Assembly (NCBI GenBank): GCA_020055645.1
Contig: CM034546.1
Span: 73,904,001-73,968,000, forward strand
DNA from: Tomocerus qinae
Lineage: Eukaryota; Arthropoda; Collembola; Entomobryomorpha; Tomoceridae
Reading direction: 5' to 3'
Length of the DNA stretch: 64,000 bases
A program made the translations under genes and the position numbers. This document shows, piece by piece, positions 22,569 through 35,547 of this stretch. Every line of letters begins with the position of its first letter. Position 1 is the first letter of the stretch. A model generated the notes under the pieces. It was not told where the DNA came from. It saw nothing but the letters and a program-made list of their open reading frames with translations, and did not search any database.

Positions 22569-24695
22569 TCATTTGTGAGTTTTCATATGCTGACTTAGTT
22601 TTGAAGGTACTTTAAAACATTTTTTGCAGAGGGTACACTTAAAAGGTTTTTCTCCTGTATGAATTAGTAAATGAATATTCAGACTGGATCGTCGAGTGAA
22701 AGTATTTCCACAGATTTCACATCTATATGGCTTTTCTCCGCTATGAGTCCTCAAATGATCCTTTAGATGCGTCGACCGAGTGAATCCTCTTCCACAAATT
22801 GTGCAGGCAAACCGCCTTTCTTTGTTGTGAAGGTGTCTGTCTTCGGTATCAGCCTTCGACTGGGTGATTATTTTGTTCTTATTAGGGGAACCATGTCCTG
22901 AAACATTTTGGTAAATAATCCGAAGGACAGAATTAAAAACCAAATATTTCAGTCATATATGTAAATATTTCAAATTTATGAGTTGAAATTCCCCAAACCA
23001 ATAAAACTGATTATATAAAAACAGACAAAAAATTTGGTATAATTGTATAATAAATCTTATATAATTATATCCCAAATTAATTTAACCTCTACTGTTCTAA
23101 ATTAACTGTCTTGCAGTCTGCGATTGATGAGTACATAATAACTCTCAATACTTGACAGAACAAAGAAACTAAAAATTATCCCCATATATAACTAAATAAT
23201 AGATAACTTTTTTAGTCTATCGTGATGACATCCATATTTTCAACTTTGCTCTTGTAATTGTATTGCTAACTATATAGCCGGGTTCTAGTAATTTATTTAT
23301 TAATATTTCTTCGTTATTATCATCAAACATTGCCTTTTCTTGGCTTGTCTTTGTTTACTGTCCTCAAGTTGAAGTAGAATCAATAGACTAATTCTTACAT
23401 GTAGTGTGTAGACTTCAAAATTTGGCTTATGGCTTCAGTCTATTTATTTGTATGTCTACCCAAAGAAAATTTTGACTACAAATACAAAACATCACATTCG
23501 GGGAAGTATTTGGCCGTATGTAAATATTTCCATTTACTGATTCAATAATTCAATTATTAAATACAGTGCTAAATATTTATAATCAGTCTGATTCAATATT
23601 ATATAAAATGACTATTCCTCATTTATGTTTCAATCATTAAAAATGACAAAGAAATACAACCAAGACCTACCTCTGCCTTTCCGTTCACCATATTTACTAC
23701 CATCGGATACAAGGAAATGCGTAGGATTAAAATCTGGATCTTTCTCCAATGAATCATTAGAATCGTCTTTATCATCACTCCTTTCGTTCAGAAAACAGTC
23801 GTTCGTATCGCCATACTCATGGCTACTTAGGATTAATTCATCCTCTAAACAAGAAAAGGAAATCAAATGTAATTGTAGATCACATCACTACGTTTTATGA
23901 CTAAGGGGTAGAATTGAACAGTCTACAAATTGATAAAAACTTTTGTATATAATAATATTATGAATAGGTGTCTTACTAGGAATCAAATTGCATTCGTTGC
24001 CAATTTGCTCCGCGCCAAGGCCTAAAATGGCGATATTTTCCACGGAATATATTTCAGTATTTTCAGTATTTTCATTTGTCTTTTGGATTTTATCGCTTCG
24101 TCCATCCATCTCGCAAATTTCAGTATTATCACGCTTTTTCCCTTTCATTTAGAGAAAACATTCGAAATTAACAAAAGTAATAACAATCAAACTACAACGA
24201 CTTAATTGTTGATTACGTATTTTTTTAATAGTTGTATTTGGGAGTCGGAATTTATAGAATTTATATGCTCTCAAGTTGCACAGTGCGAAAACTTCGATAT
24301 ATGATTTTCAAAAAAGTAAACAAATGTATAATGCAATTTCTGCGTAACCTATACTTACATTTTCTTCCGGCGACAGAACTAGAAGAAATATCCCTGCTAA
24401 TAGAATCGTTAGTTGTAGAATTAATTCCTGAAGTGCCAGGACTTGGAGATTCTGTTGCTTGTTTTGCAAACCCATTTGAGCTAATAACCTCCCCTACAAA
24501 ATTCAAAATTTTAAATCTGAAATAAAACTAGAAGATGATCCTCTGATATTTATGAGTCAATTGTTGTCTTATACCAAATCGTTCGGCAATAAAATCCTCC
24601 AGAAGATAAACCCGAGTTGTTAATCTCCAGACAGCATCTTTCAAAGAATCAATTTCTACAGTCGAATCAAAATCAACAATTCGATTTTGCTCCAT
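22569..24695 (-). CDS. C2H2 zinc-finger protein, three fingers, five exons (307 aa)
   Basis: Coding exons, in transcript order, are 24695-24575, 24493-24359, 24141-23977, 23844-23671 and 22897-22569; all junctions are GT-AG and phases agree, giving 307 codons plus stop. Residues 1-198 are acidic, Ser/Asn-rich and lack recognised domains. Three tandem C2H2 fingers lie at about 228-250, 256-278 and 284-306, joined by SGEKP and TGEKP linkers, with the chain ending one residue after the last His. This is a sequence-specific DNA-binding layout, so a nuclear transcription regulator is likely. The linker region before the fingers carries KNK and ERR basic clusters. The N-terminal exon could differ in transcripts. 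The class is sure, the target unknown. Confidence 0.85.
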
Positions 24696-24699
24696 TTCT

Positions 24700-25744
24700 A
24701 GTTTTAATCTGGGTAACAGTCGATTTTAAGATCAAAGGTTGAAGGTCACTGGAAAAAATGTCAACAATAAAATCCTTAATTACTTTGTGTCTTCAATCTT
24801 ATCAAAAGTTTATTTTGAAAGTCTAATTTTGTAAAAGCGAAATGCAAGAATGCAACACAGAAACAAATCCATATGATTGAAAATGCAATGTTTCCCTCTA
24901 TCAAAGGGAAAGGATAAGTTCATGAACAAGCTTCTAAAACAAAAATGGGGTAAAACGTACAACGGTCTTATGGAATGGGACTCGGATCGGAGGACATTCA
25001 TGGTGGATGTTATGGTTATGAAGTTATGAACAAGGACGTATTTAGAGGGCTAGGGTGCTTAAGCATTTTGAAAACATACTAGATATTATCGTGTTTTCAC
25101 TAAACAGAAATAATATTTAATTTCAAATTGCGCGAACCATATTTTTATTTTCATATGGCATCGATTGCATTAAATTTGTCTTAATTTCGAGAATTTTCGA
25201 ATCTGTTCTAGCATTGTCAGATCCTTTGTCTTTTCTCTTTATTGAACCATAGAATTTGAGATTATATTATGGTTACAGAAATGGAAATGTGCCTAGCAAT
25301 TGACCACCATTGAAATGAGGTTTTTCTATTTATAAGAGCTTTCTATTTCTGTCTATGAGAATTTTAAAACGTTCTGCCGAATGAGTGGATGTGATGACGT
25401 GATGACATGACAGATAAAGCACGTATTTAGAAGGGGGTAGGGGAAGGGGTCTCCTAAATCTCGAGACAAAGAAATTTTTTGTCAAAGAAGATTGAAAATC
25501 ATAAAATATTTCGCTTATCTAAGTATAATATTTTGGTGTTGCCCCTTGGGAAAATTCCAGGTCACTTGTCTGTGACCAATGGATCGGATTAGCATTCGCA
25601 AATCTCAATAGCGAAATGATATTGATAGTTAGAAAAAAAGCATTTTCTTTGAAAAAATCTCACCAGAAATCAGTAATTGGTAAATTTTAAGTGCAAGTCC
25701 TAAACCTTCAGTTCAAAACACCAATGCAAAGATAAAAAGATACT
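24700..25744. other. Intergenic, with two hAT-type MITE fragments
   Basis: A lone terminus CAAGGACGTATTTAG starts at 25031 without a matching far end. A second piece, about 25417-25570, has AAGCACGTATTTAGAAGGGG at the left and TTTGGTGTTGCCCCTTGG towards the right, like the MITE at 54799-54955, but no clean target duplication. The 5' flank of the zinc-finger gene (24.7-25.0 kb) is also here. No gene was recognised. Confidence 0.55.
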
Positions 25745-25845
25745 ATATAACCCCGAAGTAGTAGTCTGAGGTTGGCAGTCGAGCTGAACGGTTCTCTGAA
25801 CGGCTCAAGGCTCTCTCTGTCTCTGACTCATGGTTGCTGCCTGAT

Positions 25846-26553
25846 ATGCTGAGATTTCTAGATGCGATAACTGGCAAGACATCTGATCAACCTCAACCGC
25901 AAGAAGAAGCTAAATCTAACAAACGTAGCTTATCAGAGTCACCAGAAAATTATCAGCAAAAAAAGCGACAAAAACCTGAAATGGAAGAAATTAAAGAATT
26001 TATAAAGTCAGAAATATCAAGTCTAAAGGCCGAAATACTTGAAAAACTAAAACCACTACATAACTATGAGGCAATAGTTAAAAATCAGAATATATTTCAG
26101 GATCAACTAAACAAACTGCGACGCGAGAAAAACATCGTCATAAATGGAGTTGAGGAAAAGGACAATGAAAATGATAACCAAAGGGTCATTACAGTTAACC
26201 AGATAATGAATCAAATTGGAATTGGCGAGCTTGGATTTGATGATATTTACAGAGTGGGAAAGAAGGTAATAGGGAAAAACCGACCGATCTGTGTTAAGTT
26301 TCTATCAATGCTGGACAAAAAAGCTGTAATGAAGAACAGGAAAAAACTTAAAGGAACGAAAATATTTATAAACCATGATCTGACTACTGAGGAAAGCAAA
26401 GTGGAAAAACTATTGCGTGAAAAACTGAAAGAGATGAGAGTCCAAGAAGCAAACACCAAGGGATTTGTGAACAAAGGCAAACTACACCTTGAAGTTAACG
26501 GAATAAAACAAATCCTAACAATCACAGAAAATGGATCGATTGGATCTGCATGA
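25846..26553 (+). CDS. LINE ORF1, RNA-binding (RRM-like) protein (235 aa)
   Basis: I start at the ATG at 25846 (MLRFLDAITGK); the frame opens slightly earlier without an ATG. A charged N-terminus with a coiled-coil-like stretch (about residues 45-90) precedes RREKNIVINGVEE, the opening of an RRM-like domain as in L1-type ORF1 proteins. IYRVGKKVIGKNRPICVKFL follows and then a basic C-terminal domain. The expected role is binding the element's RNA to form a ribonucleoprotein. The frame is intact. It ends in TGA, and the next domain (endonuclease) continues in the same frame after this stop with no nearby ATG. Confidence 0.8.
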   Translation: MLRFLDAITGKTSDQPQPQEEAKSNKRSLSESPENYQQKKRQKPEMEEIKEFIKSEISSLKAEILEKLKPLHNYEAIVKNQNIFQDQLNKLRREKNIVINGVEEKDNENDNQRVITVNQIMNQIGIGELGFDDIYRVGKKVIGKNRPICVKFLSMLDKKAVMKNRKKLKGTKIFINHDLTTEESKVEKLLREKLKEMRVQEANTKGFVNKGKLHLEVNGIKQILTITENGSIGSA

Positions 26554-29500
26554 AAATCTGGCCGGCCTATACAAACAAGTACACTCTTACCACTTAATCT
26601 TAACTCTATATTATACTGGAATGTTGATGGTCTGCGAAACAAAACAATTGACTTTTTTACCGAAGTTTCATCCTATGAGCCTTCAATCTTTGCATTTACT
26701 GAAACCTGGTGCACTGAAAACTTCACACACAATATCTTTGATGATTATATTATAGTAGAACAATTAGCAAATAAATCAAACAAATACGGTAGAGCTTCTG
26801 GAGGACTTATAATAGGATTCAAAAAGAAATTCAGCAATATATTATATCCATAGATCAAGAAAAGGAATATGTTCTACTAACTCTGAAATTCAATTCTGAA
26901 AAAATAAAAATAATATTCATGTACATCGAACCAAAATGTGACTACAACTTTTCTGAGAAACTCCCCATTAACTTGAATAGAAATGAAAATTACATTCTGA
27001 TTGGAGATCTTAATGCACGCATAGGAGAAGACTTTACCTAAAAAACAAACCAAAATAGATGCTCGAAAGACAAAACTTGCAATAAAAGGGGTAAAGACCT
27101 TGTAAAATATATCAATGAACAAAACCTCACTGTATTCAATGGCGCCACAGAGAGTGATAGGAATGGAGAATTCACCTTTGCTAACAAGAATGGGCAAAGT
27201 ATGGTGGACTTATGTGTTTCTACAGAAGAAATATCTAAATATGTTAATGATTTGAAGGTACTGCCACTATCAGACTATTCAACACATCTACCTATCCTAA
27301 TAACTTTAAATACAAAACAGGAAGAATACTCGCAGAAAAAGACTCTAATTAGATGTATAGACATAAAAGATAACAACATTACCATACTCCAAGAAAAAAT
27401 TAACGAAAAACTAAAAAATGAACAGAACATTACCAACTTCGAAGAAATTATGAATTTGATTAATGAAGCGGCACAAGAAATTGGTATCACAAAAATGAAG
27501 GTCCTTCAGCCACATACAATAAGGTACCCAAGATATTTCAACAAAACATGTCTGTACAAAAAGAAAGAGACGAGGATCGCATATAGAAGATATAGAAAAT
27601 CTGGGATCATGGCTGAAGAATGTAAGATGGATTACATTCGAACTAAAAAAGACTATCAAAACTATAAAACAACATGTAAAAAAGAATACTACCAGAAAGT
27701 GAATCAAGACCTCATGAATGCTAACAAACCTGCATTCTGGGCAGCCCTATCGCACTTTAGACGAAAAAAGAACTACAGCTACAAAAAACAACCAAGCGTT
27801 GATATATTTAAAAATCATTTTAAGGAAATATACGACTCCTATGATGAAGATCAGACGATATATAACTCAAACAAGACAGTAATAAAGGAACTTGACAAAG
27901 AAATTGACCTGGCCGAGATAAATCTAGGAATCAAAAGATTATCAACTGGAAAAGCTCCGGGAATTGACTGTCTACAAAATGAAATATGGAAATCCGCCTC
28001 ACTGCAACTTAGACTACACATCCTAGACTGTTTTAATAACTACTGGCGACAAGAAAAACTACCTCAGTCTTGGGCGGAAATAGTGATAACACCCATATAC
28101 AAGAAGGCAGAAAAGGAAGACCCAAAGAACTATCGTCCCATATCTCTGGCTAATACAATCCTAAAGCTATTTACATCTATAATGAGCAAGAGACTGAGTG
28201 ACTGGTGTGAAACGAATATGAAGATAACGGAGTTCCAAGCAGCATACAGACCAGCAAGAGGTTGTGAAACACAAATTTTTGCACTAAACTCGATAATACA
28301 GAAATCAATATCGACTAAAAAGGGAAAATTATTTGCAATGTTTGTAGATTTATCCTCTGCTTTTGATTCTGTGTCCAGAAGAAATCTATGGGTGAAGTTA
28401 GAAAGGATTGGTTTAAGTGCAAAATTCATAGCGATAATTAAAAATATATATGCAATTCCACCACAAGCCAAAATAAGGACTTCTCAAGGTGAAAGTGAGT
28501 TTTTCTCTATTTCTACAGGATTATTGCAAGGAGAGACGCTCTCTAGTAAGCTATTTACCCTTTATATAAATGATCTTATTGCAACTTTAGAAAAATCAGC
28601 TATACCAGGAATAAGAATTGGTACTATGACTGTACATGCGCTACTATATAGCGATGATATAGTTATTCTTGCTGGAAATGCTATCTATCTTCAAGAAAAA
28701 ATCAATGTACTTCTAAAATACTTGCACGATAATGGCTTACATATTAATTTAGGTAAAACAAAGGTTGTAGTTTTTAGAAAAGAGAAATCACTAAAACTTG
28801 TACCAAAATTCTATTGGGATAATAACATAATAGAAGTTCTAGACACGTATACCTACTTGGGAGTACCCTTTAGTGGACAGTACAATACAGATTCCATTTT
28901 TGAGCATTTTAAAATGAAAGCAAATGTGGCGATGTCATCCCTTTTTAAAGTCTTCTATAAATCACGACTCTCTAAATTGGACAATTATAGCAAAATGTTT
29001 GACTCTCTAGTACGCTCAGTATTATTTTACTGTGTAAATATATGGGGCATTCGATACCTTGAAAAATTTGAAAATTTTCAAATAAATTTTTTGAGAAGAA
29101 TATTTAATGTTCCACAATGGACTCCTAAATGGGTAATTAGAATAGAAACACTTGTTCAGCCTATACAAATATATATAGTAAAAAACCTACTAAATTTCTG
29201 GTATAAAATTGTAACTTCAGACAAAAACTGTTTAATTCATCAATGCTATCTTAGTTTATCTGCTAAAGAAACGGGTAAGCATGAAAAATATAACTGGTAT
29301 ATTCAATTTAAAAACTTAATAAGCAAATTAAACATAGATGAATTTATAAACATAAATAATGAACCCTTAGAGAGAAAGGATTTTAATCTAAATATAAAAA
29401 AGGCTGTATACAAACTTAATAGTGAAATTCAATCTGATGATATTAGTAGTATGAAAAAGACCAGCAAGCTTAGTTCTTACGCTTTGGTAAAAACACATGT

Positions 29501-29843
29501 AAAACAACAAGAATACCTAAACTGTAAACAATCCTGGAACATAACAAGACTACTCTTCCAATTAAGAATCAATATTAGTCAAATAACTATAAATCATAAG
29601 GTGGTTAAGCTAAATGAACTAACAAATTTCTATAATAGTGAAGTGAGCGATAGATGTGAAAAATGTGACTTAGAACAAACAGAAAACTTTCATCACATAA
29701 TGTTTCAATGTCCTAGCTATAAAAAGCAAAGGGAGAATCTAATATTAAATAATATAGTGTGCTATAATGACATTTATGAGAATGTAACAAAAGAACAACA
29801 AAATGCTATATACACTTTTTGGTTAAATGTAAAAATAACCTAG
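26554..29843 (+). pseudogene. LINE ORF2: endonuclease (two breaks) and intact reverse transcriptase
   Basis: The endonuclease begins YWNVDGLRNK, with AFTETWC, LIGDLNARIGED and a final SDYSTHLPI. It is broken by one frame change near 26.83 kb and one stop near 27.04 kb. From 27201 to 29843 the frame is open for 880 codons. It has GKAPGIDCLQNEIW, YRPISLANTILK, FVDLSSAFDSV, GLLQGETLSSKLF and LLYSDDIVI, where the usual YADD catalytic box reads YSDD. The C-terminus has CEKCDLEQTENFHHIMFQC, a Cys-Cys-His-Cys motif. The reverse transcriptase segment could still fold if translated, but the element as a whole is broken. Confidence 0.85.
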
Positions 29844-29994
29844 TATTTAAGTTGACATGATCTAAACTAAATCTACTAAATCAGACTAAATCATATAAAG
29901 AAACATACATGTATCATAATCTTGTACTTGATGTAAAGGCTTTGGCCAAAATCATCAGAATAAATACAATACAATACAATATAACCCCGAAGTA

Positions 29995-30568
29995 ATATCA
30001 TATGAAATAATACAATTTTCAAGCATATACTAAGATTCTAATTAATTCCATATTCTAAATAATTCCAACAAATTCGAAATAATTCCAATATAATCTTAGT
30101 TTCTAACTATTGCAGCGAAGGATATACCTATACGGCGTATAGGTATCACTGGATGCACGTGGACGTGCTCAGTTGACCATGAAGGCACTATTTACTCCTT
30201 ATCTCCATCTTTGTTCTTTGTTTTCTTTGAAATCCTTTGTTCTCGATCTTCATTGTTCCAAAGAAGGTTGATTTTAGTAATATATGTACGGACTTTGTCG
30301 TCAAAATTCACAATGCGCAAGTGCGTATGAAATGTAAATGTATGCAAATATCTCATTATAATATTTTAAGGGGAACTACTTTCAAACAAAGACCAGAAAT
30401 CTTATAAATCCATGTTCTCTAACGATTAGAAGTCATTCCCTCATTAACTTCGCTGGTGCAAAGACGCTAACAAAAAAGCTCTTCGGCAATTAGAAACATT
30501 TCTTTGGAGTTTACCCACTGGACCGAACTACACTACCTTAACGGCTACTCATCCCCTTGTCTAAGGAA
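29995..30568. other. AT-rich flank without recognised gene
   Basis: Nothing was recognised apart from a short palindrome CCTATACGGCGTATAGG near 30126. The right part may be the 5' leader of the gene starting at 30569. Confidence 0.5.
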
Positions 30569-32016
30569 ATGCATATCAGTAAGTAACTCATAATTTTTGA
30601 TATTACTTAACGCCCCTAAGTTTGAAAAAGCAACAACAGCTTTTTCAATGTTTTTTTGGAACTTTTCGATAGTTCTATGTATTAATATTTTGCAACCATA
30701 AAGAAAGTGTGCATTCAATCATCCTGAAAATTGTTTGTTAATTAATTTTTTGGTTTTATTTTCAGCTAATCCTGTGGACAGCTCTGATCTTAGATCCATA
30801 ATGTCGGAGATAAGAATGAATAATTTCGCCCAGAGAAGGTAAACTACTTGATTAATTACTATGTAGCCATGGAATATTTGACTTTGTTTTTGTTGGTGTT
30901 GTATTTTGACTTTTAACTATAGAAGAAAGGTAAAAATGGGTGCAACAAATAGGCCGGGATTTAATTTTCCAACTTTTATTGAAATGTCATCTCCAGATAC
31001 AGATCCATGTTCCAACCTCTGCGTCTTACCAGCATGCGACGGTTGATAATAGAATTGTACATTCAACAACACCCAAGAGGACAACGGGAAGCTGCAGCAA
31101 TTCTTCGTTATATGGTTCGATTTGATGCAAGGATACAACTCTCCGATGTCAACCGGTGGATACAAAGACATCCTTGGATAACAGAAGTAAGTAAGCTTGT
31201 TATTATGTTTATAAAGTCTCGATGCAACTACAGACCTAAATGATAATATTCATTATATAATCAAAGACAATCATCGAATTTTTAAAGATAGAATTATCAT
31301 AACTAATCAACACTTTCATGTCTTTCAGGTCCGTCAAGGACATCCTGCAAGTGCACCATCAGCGCTAGCGATGCGTCCCACATGGATGGCAGCTCGGAAT
31401 TCAATGTCGCCTCCACCCCTACAAAACCAAGTGCTTCCTACTCCAACTACTTCTTCTGCCCGTCCCAACGTATCGTTTCGACCAGTCATCTTAGCCAATG
31501 ATCGAGAGAATCACGTAAATGTGCAAGGAAGACTTTCATCTAGACATGCACGGATCTCTCAGGGCATACGACGTCTAAGAGAAGGACTCATCGCTTCGTC
31601 ACCCAATTGGCTTCCTCAACTCCAAATTGAAGGTCGTGAAATGAATTTGCCTGTGGCGGGTAGTGTATCCCCAGCATCAACACTGCCAATTTTCAGTCGG
31701 TACGAGGAGGAGGTTATGTTACAAGGTAATTTATCAACAGAACAATGAATTGTGAAATTATAACACTGTAGAACCTACTATGTATGACGTAATACAATAA
31801 TGTACACAATTATTATTGTCGTTTATAAATCAATAATAAAAAGTAATTACAGTTTTAGAAGAACCACTAAATGGAAATCAAATCCAACCAGACCCAGAAT
31901 ACGTCGTAGGTGATCCAGAACCAGAAGGCCCTCCAAATCCTGCATCTCCACCTCCACCTTCAAATAACTTTTGGATTAGTTGTGGTGTCCCTATTCCAGA
32001 GAGCGAACGTCACTGA
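30569..32016 (+). CDS. Unrecognised protein, five exons (275 aa)
   Basis: Phase-consistent exons are 30569-30578, 30766-30838, 30997-31186, 31329-31725 and 31859-32016, all GT-AG, giving 275 codons plus stop. The first coding exon is only 10 bases (MHI plus one base before GTAAGT). Residues 29-91 form a basic, helix-prone block (RRLIIELYIQQHP, AAAILRYMVRFD, VNRWIQRHPWI) that could bind nucleic acid or protein. Residues 92-225 are Pro/Ser/Arg-rich. The C-terminus is acidic and proline-rich (DPEPEGPPNP, SPPPPS) and ends in PESERH. I recognise no family, signal peptide or membrane segment. The exon joins are inferred, and the 3' acceptor of exon 3 could be six bases further on without changing frame. 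Confidence 0.6.
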
Positions 32017-34260
32017 AGAGTTTATGTCCAACAAGGGGTTACTGTTAATTAGTATCTCTAAGCTGAATCTCATCATTTTCTTCTTTATTGTTGTCTAACT
32101 TAATATATCATGTTTAATATATTATTCGTTATTTAGATGATGAATGTACTAATTTTCTACTTGAAATTGTATGACCTTTCTTATTTCAAATCATTTCATA
32201 GATTTTTTTTACAAATATATTGACAGGTTTATTGTTTAGTTAGTTTTTTAAGTAAAAAATATCTAGTCTTATGTGCTTGTGGAACTATTGAAAAGATTGT
32301 AGAGTAAATAGAGGTGTAGAAATAAAATGTAGTGGTAGATTTAATGGACTAACTGTTTGTGTTGTATTAATAGCTATAGAGTTTCACACTTATGTATGTA
32401 TTATTGAAATATACTCTCAGAAAACAAGAACTTCCTAGTTACGATGATTTGTGGAAGAACATTTTAATTAACTTACTATTTATAAATGAAATCGTTTTTC
32501 CGAGCCATGGCTTAAGTCAATTTTCTAGTTTGTATTCTTAATGTAACCGGTATATACAGATAAAATATAACTTTTCTTAGTTCTCTTAGCTTTCTCTTTA
32601 GTAATCTAACTTATGATTTGCATTTGGAAGAAAAGTAAAAGTATCTGTATTACCGCAATTCAATGTACTGGTATTTAATGAATTTTGGATTACTAGATAT
32701 AATTATACTATTTACTATAAGATTGTTAACATTTACTTGATTTATAAATACTGAACCACTGAGTCATCTGCTAACTTTGTATCCTTGTTTTGGGGCAAGT
32801 AGCATTGGACTGTATGACTTTATATAGCTAAATGAATTTTTTGTCTATTTTTATGACTTGTACTAACATTCTAATGAGCTGAAATTTTATACGAGGTATT
32901 ATTATGTAAGGGCATAATGCTTTGTGCTATTTAGTGTAGATATCGGATTTTCGTTGTTATATACAATTTTCTTTATAATATGATGATCGAGTTACCTATA
33001 TAATAAATTTAATACATTATACTAGATTTTAACAAAAGAAAATCAAAATACCTACATTTAATTTACGGTTTTATTTGAGAGCATGTTGACGCATTTTCAT
33101 TTTTCCATGTAATTTATTACAGCGTTTTCAAATTATAATTGTAGGCATGTAAGCTAAGTCAAGATTTTCATTACACAACCACCTTTTTTTAAACCGCACC
33201 TTTAGTACAATTTTGAAATTAGGAAAATTTTAAATAATGCACCTTACTATACAGAAAATGTTATACTTCTACATTCTGGAAAATATTTTCTGTAAAACCA
33301 GAAACTATACTGGCCGTTATTGGTTTTTGCATGTCGTGCAACGTGATTATAGAATTTGAGGTTATGGTGAAAAAATATTATAATAACGCAAAAGCAAATA
33401 GTATGTTATCTTGAATTTTAATCCTGTGAAAGTAAACTGAATGAGCAAGTACGTACCTCAACTCATGACTATTGTATTGTACAGTTAAAAGTATACGTTT
33501 ATGTCTCTCAGCAGAATCTTTACATTTCGGAATTATTTATGCTAGCACTAGGCTAGGCATTAGACTAGGTTTAACAGTGCTAGTGCCTGTTAAACCTTAA
33601 ACCAAGTCGTCTCTACTAAAAGTAGGTAGTAAAATTCTCACTGGCGTCTGAAGTCTAGGACTTTTTGTTTTTGCACTTTAAGTATTGAACTGAATAGTAA
33701 TAAAAGGCAATTTAATATCAATAAGTGAGCTGTGGCAACGTGACAAAATGGAATAGGAACATCAATCACCCATAGTTATGTTGATATCCAGCTTTACATT
33801 AAGTCTGTATAGATTGTCACATTTGTGCAAAAAAACCCTACATTTCTGCATAACTAATGAGTATTTCTGCCTATATAAAGCAGCCAAAATCGGTGGATAT
33901 TTATCATAATATTTATTTTGCAACATACTTAAATATAACAACTCGTTTAATAATAATCAAAAATTTCAGACTTCGCTTGGATTTAGAAGTAATAAGCTAA
34001 GAGTATAATAGTTGTGTTTAAACGACAGTTGCGTAGAATACTCATCACCAATAATTGTACATACTTACTAGTAGAAAACTATTGTAATCAACATAAATAA
34101 GCCATAAAAGCTTAGACATTACTTTAATTTTGTACTACGATAGTAAAATAGTAGCAGCAAATAATCGATAGAAATATTTCCACATTATAGAAAACATTAT
34201 TAGTTGGAACCTAAGCATCGTAATACAAGGTCGTGATATTTTTTCAATTTTAAAACAATA
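32017..34260. other. 2.2-kb AT-rich region without recognised gene
   Basis: The first part is probably the 3' untranslated region of the preceding gene. A small duplication CTAGCACTAGGCTAGG / AGTGCTAGTGCC lies near 33540-33590. No further frame, RNA gene or mobile element was recognised. Confidence 0.5.
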
Positions 34261-35547
34261 ATGGTAACCGAAAGAATGTTCACTGCCATCGATAATCTAT
34301 TCCTATTCACTGATTTTATGCATTGGTCTTTTATTGATTGGAACAAATCTACAAGGACTTTTAGTTTGTCGGGAAAAAGAACTAATTCATCAATGCCGAT
34401 AATTGTGATTTCGTTATTTTGCTGTACTGCACTGTATTGTATAAGTAAACTTTCGATCAGTTTTGCCGTTTTGCAAAACTCGTAACACTTTCACCTCTAA
34501 ACATTTTGAAGCATTTCAGTGTGTTAATATTCATCAGCTTTTTCATAGTTTTATTCATTGAATTTAATATTTTGAAGAAAAATCAATTGGTTGACATACT
34601 AAACGGCCATATAAGAGTAGATACTCTCTTCAAAGGTAAGCTTTACAGTTTTTGAGCTTTGGCCTTTTCGGCCTTGATGTTTTGAATCTCAAAAATATTT
34701 CATGAATAATTTATTCGATTTATTACAGAAATATTTCGGATAAAAAATGCGGAATGTCAAAAAAAGGATTGGATTGGAACAGCGCTTTGTGCCATTGTCC
34801 CGACACATATCTTAGTGGGTGGAATTATGTCATGGTATCAAATCACTCATCGTAATTCGCTTTTATTCCAATTCCTACATGATGTACCGTACTTTGGAGC
34901 AATCATAGAATACCTTTTAGGTTATAGTAAATGTTTTTTCTTTCTCTGTTGGATTTCAATATTCTATATTGCAAGTTATATATCGTGTATAAATGCCTTA
35001 GTGGATATACTTCTAATTATCCTGTCATCATCGTATAAAGAATGGTTAATGTATTTATCCAAAGATGTTTTCCAAAATTGGCCTAAAACAATCTCCAAAT
35101 TGTTCTCTTTAGAACACAACATTCGCCACATGTACCATTGTATGTGTATTGTAGAACGAATATCCAACAATCTTTTATTTATTGTGATCCCGGCACTACT
35201 TTCAACATTATTTGTACATATGCTCTTAAATAATTATTTCACCCTCAAAATGTACAGTACAATTGGAATGCCAATTTTTGATTTTTATCGTCTTTCCAAT
35301 AACAGCTGCAGGGATAATTATATTTGCATATATAATGTTAAAAACTGCTGCTGACGTAAACACAAAGTCCATCGTTTTTCTACAACAATGGAAACGACAT
35401 GGAACGCCGTTCATGAAAAGGTGGCTTAAGGGCTGTCGACCTTTAAGATTTTATGCCGGGGGATTCTTTTACTTCCAGAATTCAACTATTACCGAAGTTG
35501 CTTTGGCAGGGGTGGATAATACTGTCAGTTTAATTCTGGCTATTTAA
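34261..35547 (+). pseudogene. Gustatory-receptor-family gene with two frame breaks
   Basis: Exons about 34261-34635 and 34729-35547 are joined by a GTAAGC...TTACAG intron. The N-terminus (FMHWSFIDWNKSTRTFSLSG), several hydrophobic membrane segments and the C-terminus (GCRPLRFYAGGFFYFQNST, then DNTVSLILAI) match the seven-transmembrane insect chemoreceptor superfamily. The CRPL...F(Y/F) tail is a form I associate with springtail gustatory receptors. The frame shifts once near 34470-34490 and once near 35265-35290, the latter in a T5-GA-T5 context. It is therefore either a recent pseudogene or intact with base-count errors in the assembly. Intron, splice sites and C-terminus are otherwise preserved. 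Confidence 0.75.

Larger units (their letters stand above)
25761..29978 (+). mobile_element. Full-length LINE, 4.2 kb, exact 16-bp target duplication
   Basis: ATATAACCCCGAAGTA occurs directly before (25745-25760) and after (29979-29994) the element, an intact 16-bp target-site duplication. It has a short 5' leader, ORF1, ORF2 (endonuclease, reverse transcriptase, C-terminal Cys/His motif), a short 3' leader and an (ACAAT)n tail. The perfect duplication means a fairly recent insertion, yet the endonuclease region has two breaks, so this copy is probably not autonomous. The clade is not assigned with confidence; the LLQGETLS and CxxC...HxxxxC features fit arthropod elements of the wider Jockey/I/Ingi range. 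Confidence 0.92.
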
